NCBI RefSeq assembly: GCF_031344055.1
Contig: NZ_JADBEN010000001.1
DNA length: 64,000 nucleotides
From: Methylobacillus flagellatus_A
Lineage (GTDB): Bacteria; Pseudomonadota; Gammaproteobacteria; Burkholderiales; Methylophilaceae
Reading direction: 5' to 3' (one strand)
Shown here: piece after piece, positions 58,430 through 64,000 of the stretch
Layout of the letters: each line of letters opens with the position of its first letter
Numbering within the stretch: position 1 is the stretch's first letter
The notes under the pieces: generated by a model
The model's database searches: none
The model's input: only the letters and a program-made list of their open reading frames with translations
What the model was told of the DNA's origin: nothing
Made by a program: the position numbers and the translations under genes

Positions 58430-59329
58430 TTAGTTGGGGTTGAGGCGCGCCAGTGAGCGGTTGACGGCAATATAGGATCCCAGCCAACCCAGCACCACAG
58501 CGCATGCGATTACTCCCAGGCTGATTTCCCAGCCAGGTAACACTAAGATGAAGCTGCTGCCATAAAGTTCTGCCAAATCTGCCACCGAGAGGTTAAAGAT
58601 TGTAAGAATGCCGTTGACGAACCCCAGCGCAAGCAAGCTGCCGCCGAGGCCGTACAGCGTGCCTGCATAGAGGAAGGGGCGGCGGATGAAGCCGTCGGTG
58701 GCGCCTATCAGCTTGCTGACTTCGATTTCTTCGCGCTGGGTGGCAATCTGCAGGCGGATGGTGTTGCCGATAATCGCCACCAGTGCAAACCCGAGCAGGC
58801 CGGAGAGTACCCATACCGCTTTCTTGCCCAATTGCAGCAGCGCATAGAGGCGTTTAGCCCAGTCGGCGTCCGCCAGCACGTGCTCTACGCCAGGCAGACC
58901 CTCGATTTCATGCTGCAAGCGGGCGATGCCGTCAGGCGAGTGGTCCTTGGGTTCAATAAAGAAGGCATCGGGCAGCGGGTTCTTTTCCAGCTGGCTTGCG
59001 ACGTCCTGTTCTTGCTGCATTTCCTGCCAGGCCGCTTGCTTGCTGACGAATTGCTGTTTTGCAATGCCCGGGTGCTGTTGCAGTTTTTGCTTGAGTTCCT
59101 GAACCGTTGCTGCCTCGGCATCCAATTTCATGAAGACGCTGATCTGCGGCTCGTTCCTGACCCCGCCTGCCAGTTGGTTGAGATTGTCGATCACGACATA
59201 CAGGATGGCGGGCAGGCTCAGCGCGATGCCGATGACGCTCCAGATCATGAGGGTGGAAAGCTTGTTGCGCATGATACGCGACAGGACGAGGCGCCAGACC
59301 TGGGTGTGCTGGTTGATCCAGTGTTTCAT
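58430..59329 (-). CDS. ftsX: Cell-division protein FtsX
   Basis: The 299-residue membrane protein has four helices (near 25-47, 170-195, 225-247 and 265-285) and the large periplasmic loop typical of FtsX. It works with FtsE to activate peptidoglycan hydrolases at the division site. The ATG at 59329 overlaps the ftsE stop (ATGA). Confidence 0.94.
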   Translation of the reverse strand: MKHWINQHTQVWRLVLSRIMRNKLSTLMIWSVIGIALSLPAILYVVIDNLNQLAGGVRNEPQISVFMKLDAEAATVQELKQKLQQHPGIAKQQFVSKQAAWQEMQQEQDVASQLEKNPLPDAFFIEPKDHSPDGIARLQHEIEGLPGVEHVLADADWAKRLYALLQLGKKAVWVLSGLLGFALVAIIGNTIRLQIATQREEIEVSKLIGATDGFIRRPFLYAGTLYGLGGSLLALGFVNGILTIFNLSVADLAELYGSSFILVLPGWEISLGVIACAVVLGWLGSYIAVNRSLARLNPN

Positions 59330-59982
59330 GATACCGAGAGCTTTCCGTGGTCGAGGTGCAGGACTTTCGCCGGGATGTTCTGGATGCTGTGCGCATCATG
59401 CGTAGCGATGATGACAGTGGCGCCTACCTGCTGGAACGCGCTAAACAGCTTCATGATATCGGTGGCATATTCCTCGTCGAGATTGCCGGTGGGCTCGTCG
59501 GCAATGAGGATGGCCGGGCGGCTGACCACGGCGCGGGCAATGGCGAGGCGCTGCTGTTCCCCGCCCGACAGCGTCACGGGGATGGCCTTCTCCTTGGACA
59601 GCAGGCCAACCTTGTCGAGCGCCGCGCGGATGCGCTTGGCGGCCTCCTGGCCGGTAATGCCGTTGATGTAGAGCGGAAGGGCGACGTTCTCGAAGCAATT
59701 GCGGTCGTATAGCAGTTTGTGGTCCTGAAACACTAGGCCGAACTTGCGGCGCAGGTAGGGGAGCATGCGCGGGCGCAGCTTGCTGATGTTCTGGTTGCCG
59801 ATGAGCACGGTGCCGCTGGTCGGCCGCTCGATCCCGGCCATCAGCTTGAGCAGGGTGCTCTTGCCCGCGCCGGAATGCCCGGTGACGAACACCAGCTCGC
59901 CTGCCTCGATCTCGAAAGTCACATGGCGCAAGATCTCGTCGCTGCCGCGGTAACGCTTGTTGACCTGGTCGAAACGTATCAT
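59326..59982 (-). CDS. ftsE: Cell-division ATP-binding protein FtsE
   Basis: The 218-residue ATPase has Walker A GHSGAGKST near 36-44, signature LSGGEQQRLAIARA and Walker B ILIADEPTGNLD. It starts MIRFDQVNKRY as FtsE proteins do. It is coupled to ftsX and follows ftsY by 50 bp, the standard ftsYEX order. Confidence 0.96.
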   Translation of the reverse strand: MIRFDQVNKRYRGSDEILRHVTFEIEAGELVFVTGHSGAGKSTLLKLMAGIERPTSGTVLIGNQNISKLRPRMLPYLRRKFGLVFQDHKLLYDRNCFENVALPLYINGITGQEAAKRIRAALDKVGLLSKEKAIPVTLSGGEQQRLAIARAVVSRPAILIADEPTGNLDEEYATDIMKLFSAFQQVGATVIIATHDAHSIQNIPAKVLHLDHGKLSVS

Positions 59983-60031
59983 GCGCGGAAGGTTTCCTTA
60001 TTCAAACAAGGCATGTGATTCAAGTAGCGCA

Positions 60032-61042
60032 TTATTCGAATAATGCCTCGATGAACTCGCTGGCCTTGAACGGGCGCAGGTCGTCAATGGATTCGCCCAC
60101 GCCGATGTAGCGGATGGGCACGGGGCGCGATTGGGCGATCGCCGCGATCACGCCGCCCTTGGCGGTGCCGTCCAGCTTGCTCAGCACGAGGCCGGTGACG
60201 CCCAGGGCATCGTCGAATGCCTTGACCTGGGTGACGGCGTTCTGCCCGGTGTTGGAGTCGAGCACCAGCAGGATTTCATGCGGCGCGCCGGGCAACGCCT
60301 TGTCGATGACGCGCTGCACCTTGCGGATCTCCTCCATGAGGTTGAGCTGGGTGGGTAGGCGACCTGCGGTGTCTGCCAGCACGATATCGATGCCGCGCGC
60401 CTTGGCCGAATTGACTGCGTCGAAGATCACGGCAGCGGGGTCGCCGCTTTCCTGCGCGATGACATGCACGTTGTTGCGCTCGCCCCAGGCCTGCAATTGC
60501 TCGCGTGCCGCGGCACGGAAGGTATCGCCCGCCGCGATCAGCACCGATTTGCCTTGCGCTTGGAACAGGTTGGCAAGCTTGCCGATGGTGGTGGTCTTGC
60601 CTGCGCCGTTGACGCCGGCCAGCATGATGACAAAAGGTTGCGCGGTGGAGGTATCCAGCGGCTTTTCCAAGGGTGCGAGCAGTTCCAGCAAGGATTGCTT
60701 GAGCGCTTCCTTGAGCTGGGTGGTGTCGTTGAGGTTCTGGCGCTTGACGCGGGTGCGTATCTGCTCAAGCAACGTCTGGGTGGCGGCGATGCCCACATCC
60801 GAAGTGAGGAGGATGGTTTCCAGTTCCTCGTAGACGTCCTCGTCAATCTTGCCGCCGCCGAACAGGCTGGCCAGTTGCAGGCCCAATTGGCTGCGGGTCT
60901 TGGCCAGGCCACGCTTCAAGCGCTCCGTCCAGCTCAGGGTCGGTTTTTCCTGGGTGGGGACCTGGGGCGTTGCCGGCGCTATGTTCTCCGGTTCGGGAGT
61001 TGGGGCAGGCGGGTTTTTGTCTTTTTTGAAGAAATCGAACAT
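60032..61042 (-). CDS. ftsY: Signal recognition particle receptor FtsY
   Basis: FtsY is the membrane-associated SRP receptor GTPase. The 336-residue protein has a short proline-rich acidic N-terminal part, then the NG domain with LAGVNGAGKTTTIGKLA, DTAGRLPTQ and LSKLDGTAKGG. It ends with the amphipathic segment FIEALFE. It is the first gene of ftsY-ftsE-ftsX and is divergent from two M16 peptidase genes, as in many betaproteobacteria. Confidence 0.97.
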   Translation of the reverse strand: MFDFFKKDKNPPAPTPEPENIAPATPQVPTQEKPTLSWTERLKRGLAKTRSQLGLQLASLFGGGKIDEDVYEELETILLTSDVGIAATQTLLEQIRTRVKRQNLNDTTQLKEALKQSLLELLAPLEKPLDTSTAQPFVIMLAGVNGAGKTTTIGKLANLFQAQGKSVLIAAGDTFRAAAREQLQAWGERNNVHVIAQESGDPAAVIFDAVNSAKARGIDIVLADTAGRLPTQLNLMEEIRKVQRVIDKALPGAPHEILLVLDSNTGQNAVTQVKAFDDALGVTGLVLSKLDGTAKGGVIAAIAQSRPVPIRYIGVGESIDDLRPFKASEFIEALFE

Positions 61043-61335
61043 GGAATGTGTTTTTAGCGGTAAGCGGATATTTTAAAGCAAAACAAGGCGCTTGCAGCGG
61101 CTCAAACTGGTTATTCTGACCATATCTTCAGGTATTTTTACCTATCGGCAACATTACTGCCATATATCGCATGCATATACCTGCCTTTGCTGTAAGAACT
61201 AATGTTGAAATGGCTGTGTCAGAGCATCGTTGCATGGCATGTCGCCACAGGTGCGGCCAGGTAAGCGCATTGGTGCAGGCAATCAGGCACTACCGCTATA
61301 ATGCATGAATAATGCGGCTAAAGGAGAATCGCAAG
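61043..61335. other. Divergent region between ftsY and the M16 peptidase genes
   Basis: The 293-bp gap must hold promoters for both directions. I see no strong palindrome, terminator or small gene in it. Confidence 0.5.
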
Positions 61336-62694
61336 GTGTTTATTCGAGGAATGTGGCTCGCGCTGGCGTTGATGCCGATCGCAGCCCAGGCAGCAGATAC
61401 GCACGAGTTCAAGCTCGACAACGGCATGCGGGTGATCGTGCAGGAGGACCATCGGGCGCCGGTGGTGGTGTCGCAAGTGTGGTACCGCGCCGGCAGCGTG
61501 GACGAAGTCAACGGCAAGACCGGCGTCGCGCACGTGCTGGAGCACATGATGTTCAAGGGCACCAAGGCCGTGCCGCCAGGACAGTTCTCGCGATTGATCG
61601 CCGCTGCCGGCGGGCGCGAGAACGCCTTCACCGGCACCGACTACACCGCCTATTACCAGCAGCTGGAAAAATCGCAATTGCCATTATCGATCAAGCTGGA
61701 AGCCGACCGCATGGCCAACCTCCAGCTGACCAAGGAAGAATTCTCCAAGGAAATCAAGGTGGTGATGGAAGAGCGCCGCTGGCGTACCGATGACAAGCCG
61801 CAAGGCATGCTCAACGAGCAGTTCAATGCGGTCGCCTACCAGGCCCATCCTTACGGCCGCCCCATCGTCGGCTGGATGAACGACCTCGAGAACATGACCG
61901 TGGAGGATGCCCGCGAGTGGTACCAAACCTGGTATACGCCGAGCAATGCCATCCTGGTCGTGGTGGGCGATGTCGATCCGCAGGGCGTGCTCAAGCTGGC
62001 CAAGCAGCATTTTGGCGTCATCAAGCCGCATGCCTTGCCCGCGCGCAAGCCGCAGCTCGAGCCGCAGCAGATCGGCGAGCGCCGTACCGTGGTGAAGGTG
62101 CCTGCCGAACTGCCCTACGTGCGCCTGGGTTTCCATGTGCCGGTATTGCAGGATGCGGACAAGGACTGGGAGCCGTACGCGCTTGAAATCCTCGCCGGCG
62201 TGCTGGATGGCAACGCCTCGGCACGACTCAACCAGAACCTGGTGCGCCAGCAGCAGCTGGCAGTGGACGTGGGCGCAGGGTATGACCTGATCCAGCGCGG
62301 GCAGGTCGGGCTGTTCGAACTGGAAGGCACGCCCAGCGAAGGCAAGACCGTGGCCGAACTGGAGGCCGCCCTGCTGAACGAAGTGGAGCGTATCAAGCAG
62401 GAGGGGGTGACCGACGAGGAGCTGCAACGCGTCAAGGCGCAGGTGATTGCGGCGGACGTATACCAGCGCGATTCGGTGTTCTACCAGGCCATGCAGATCG
62501 GCCGCCTGGAAACCACCGGTTTCTCATGGCGCACGCTGAAAAGCTATCCTGCCAAGCTGAAAGCGGTGACGCCGCAGCAAGTGCAGGATGTCGCACGCAA
62601 GTACCTAGTCAGGGACAGCATGACCGTAGCGACGCTGGACCCACAACCGATTGACCCCAATGCAAAACCAAAAGGCAAGCCACATGCGCATTAA
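61336..62694 (+). CDS. Periplasmic M16-family zinc peptidase
   Basis: The product has about 452 residues with a signal peptide (cleavage near AQAAD). It carries the inverted zinc motif HxxEH in HVLEHMMFKG, the second glutamate further on and the RRWRTDDKPQG segment. It is an M16B (pitrilysin/insulinase-type) metallopeptidase. AAAGGAG lies nine bases before the GTG at 61336, so this start is preferred over the ATGs at 61312 and 61351. The next M16 gene overlaps its end, and the two proteins probably form a heterodimer. Confidence 0.9.
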   Translation: MFIRGMWLALALMPIAAQAADTHEFKLDNGMRVIVQEDHRAPVVVSQVWYRAGSVDEVNGKTGVAHVLEHMMFKGTKAVPPGQFSRLIAAAGGRENAFTGTDYTAYYQQLEKSQLPLSIKLEADRMANLQLTKEEFSKEIKVVMEERRWRTDDKPQGMLNEQFNAVAYQAHPYGRPIVGWMNDLENMTVEDAREWYQTWYTPSNAILVVVGDVDPQGVLKLAKQHFGVIKPHALPARKPQLEPQQIGERRTVVKVPAELPYVRLGFHVPVLQDADKDWEPYALEILAGVLDGNASARLNQNLVRQQQLAVDVGAGYDLIQRGQVGLFELEGTPSEGKTVAELEAALLNEVERIKQEGVTDEELQRVKAQVIAADVYQRDSVFYQAMQIGRLETTGFSWRTLKSYPAKLKAVTPQQVQDVARKYLVRDSMTVATLDPQPIDPNAKPKGKPHAH

Positions 62695-64000
62695 TCTCTC
62701 TTTTGTCCGGCGCGCGCCACAGGCGCTCGTCATTGCAGCCGGGCTGCTGTCCGCCCTCCATGCACACGCCGCCCTCAACATCCAGCACTGGCAGACTGGC
62801 AACGGCAGCGCGGTCTATTTCGTCGAGAACCATGACCTGCCGATCATCGACATCAGCACCAATTTTGCCGCGGGCAGCGCTCGCGACGGCGGCAAGCCGG
62901 GCCTGGCGGGCATTACCCGATATCTCATGACCTTGGGGGCCGGCGGCCTGACCGACCAGCAGATTTCCAACGGCATGGCTGATGTCGGCGCGATACTCGG
63001 CGGAGAACTTGATGCGGACAGGGCGGCGCTCAAGCTGCGCACCCTGAGCAGCGAGCGTGAGCAAAAGGCGGCGCTGGATATCTATACGAAAATCCTGCAT
63101 CAGCCGGATTTCCCCGAGGCAACGCTCAAGCGTGAAAAAGCCCGGATCATTGCCGGCCTCAAGGAAGCTGCCACCCAGCCTGCGAGCATTGCCAACCGCA
63201 CCTTCCTCAAGGCCTTGTACGGCAACCATCCCTATGCCGTGGAAGAAGACGGCGAGCCCGAGTCGGTGAATGCGCTCACCCAGGCGGACTTGCAACAGTT
63301 TCATCGCCAGTACTACGGAGCGAAAAACGCCGTGATCGCCTTGATGGGCGACATGACGCCGGAGCAGGCGCGTGCGATCGCCGAGCGCATTTCCGCGGGC
63401 TTGCCGGACAGCCCTGCCGCTGCAGCCCTGCCCGAGGTGGCTTATCCGCAGGCGGCGGTGGAGCGCCGTATCGCGCACCCGGCAAGCCAATCCCACATCA
63501 TGCTGGGCTATCCTGGCAACAAGCGCGGCGACCCTGATTATTTCGCCCTCTATGTCGGCAATTACATCCTGGGCGGCGGCGGTTTCGTTTCTCGTCTGAC
63601 CGAGGAGGTGCGCGAGAAGCGCGGGCTGGTGTACAGCGTCTACAGCTACTTCATGCCGATGCAGCAGCTCGGGCAGTTCCAGATCGGGCTGCAGACCAAG
63701 CGCGACCAAGCTGAGGATGCGCTCAAGCTGGTGCGCGAAACCCTGGCGAACTTCATCAGCAAGGGCGTGACCGAGGCGGAGCTCAAGGCCGCCAAGCAGA
63801 ACATCATCGGCGGGTTCCCGTTGCGTATCGACAGCAACAGCAAAATCCTCGACTACCTGGCCGTGATTGGCTTCTACAAGCTGCCATTGAATTACCTGGA
63901 TGAATTCAACGCCAAGGTGGAAGCGGTGACGGCGGCCCAGGTCAAGGATGCGTTCAGCCGCCGTATCGACCCCGGCAAACTGGTGACGGTGGTGGTAGGC
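62684..64000 (+). CDS. Second M16-family peptidase subunit, zinc site absent (runs off the window)
   Basis: The ATG at 62684 overlaps the end of the first M16 gene by 11 bp. The 439 codons present start with a signal peptide (cleavage near AHAA). In place of HxxEH the protein has GLAGITRYLM, so it should be the non-catalytic partner. The second-domain segment LGGGGFVSRLTEEVREKRGLVYS is intact, which fits a substrate-binding role. The C-terminus lies outside the window. Confidence 0.92.
   Translation, partial: MRINLSFVRRAPQALVIAAGLLSALHAHAALNIQHWQTGNGSAVYFVENHDLPIIDISTNFAAGSARDGGKPGLAGITRYLMTLGAGGLTDQQISNGMADVGAILGGELDADRAALKLRTLSSEREQKAALDIYTKILHQPDFPEATLKREKARIIAGLKEAATQPASIANRTFLKALYGNHPYAVEEDGEPESVNALTQADLQQFHRQYYGAKNAVIALMGDMTPEQARAIAERISAGLPDSPAAAALPEVAYPQAAVERRIAHPASQSHIMLGYPGNKRGDPDYFALYVGNYILGGGGFVSRLTEEVREKRGLVYSVYSYFMPMQQLGQFQIGLQTKRDQAEDALKLVRETLANFISKGVTEAELKAAKQNIIGGFPLRIDSNSKILDYLAVIGFYKLPLNYLDEFNAKVEAVTAAQVKDAFSRRIDPGKLVTVVVG

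Noticed and set aside
1..64000. CRISPR array, prophage or intact insertion sequence
   Set aside because: No regularly spaced direct repeats, cas, integrase, transposase or phage structural genes were found.

Overview
The window is 64 kb of chromosome from a betaproteobacterium, most likely a methylotroph of the family Methylophilaceae (Methylobacillus-like). Support for this: an mxaRSACKL-type cluster (accessory genes of PQQ methanol dehydrogenase maturation), an NAD-linked formate dehydrogenase operon of the fdsGBA-fdhD-fdsD type, PEP-CTERM proteins, the betaproteobacterial gene order DUF971-ubiE-ubiJ-ubiB, a TPR-lolB-ispE-tRNA-Gln-prs block, and ftsYEX divergent from two M16 peptidases. The genus is inferred from gene content only. 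No phage, plasmid backbone, intact IS element or CRISPR array is visible.

Layout. 1-3898 (minus): prs, tRNA-Gln, ispE, lolB and a TPR lipoprotein-outer-membrane type block. 4254-9055 (plus): a Gld-like ABC export system (ATPase, permease, GldG-like and DUF4340 proteins) running into mutM. 9164-9754: a PEP-CTERM protein. 10017-15305: mxaRSACKL without the structural mxaFJGI genes. 15377-20309 (minus): a sodium/solute symporter, then ubiB, ubiJ, ubiE and DUF971. 20502-22818: dynamin-like GTPase, ccoS and an unlisted 44-residue membrane peptide. 22880-23737: rpoH with a CIRCE operator. 23900-31914: a zinc-acquisition island with a ZnuD-like TonB receptor, ZIP transporter, ZrgA-like His-rich protein, ABC transporter and DUF3299 on the minus strand, and two related PEP-CTERM proteins divergent on the plus strand.

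32263-38987: small hypothetical genes, a probable sigma-54-dependent small RNA with two upstream enhancer motifs, a cupin, a MarR/MFS pair with tandem operators, and a CpxRA-like two-component system divergent from a Spy/CpxP-like periplasmic protein. 39196-45201 (minus): the fds formate dehydrogenase operon, flanked on both sides by non-coding terminal-inverted-repeat elements. 45757-47581: a HxlR regulator divergent from an MFS exporter.

47550-56376: a D-2-hydroxyglutarate-type FAD dehydrogenase divergent from serA, then ETF-ubiquinone oxidoreductase, a LysR regulator, etfBA and ferredoxin-NADP reductase. Together these look like a route for recycling a SerA by-product into the quinone pool. 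56495-64000: a ComB-like phosphatase, a proline-rich membrane protein, ftsX, ftsE, ftsY and two M16 peptidases, the last running off the end.

The most interesting non-coding item is 32607-32894: two near-identical 18-bp inverted repeats, a strong -24/-12 promoter match, and a roughly 100-nt structured RNA with a C-rich loop and an intrinsic terminator. The most interesting gene systems are the zinc island with surface-type PEP-CTERM proteins, the orphan mxaRSACKL cluster, and the GTPase-ccoS-micropeptide operon.
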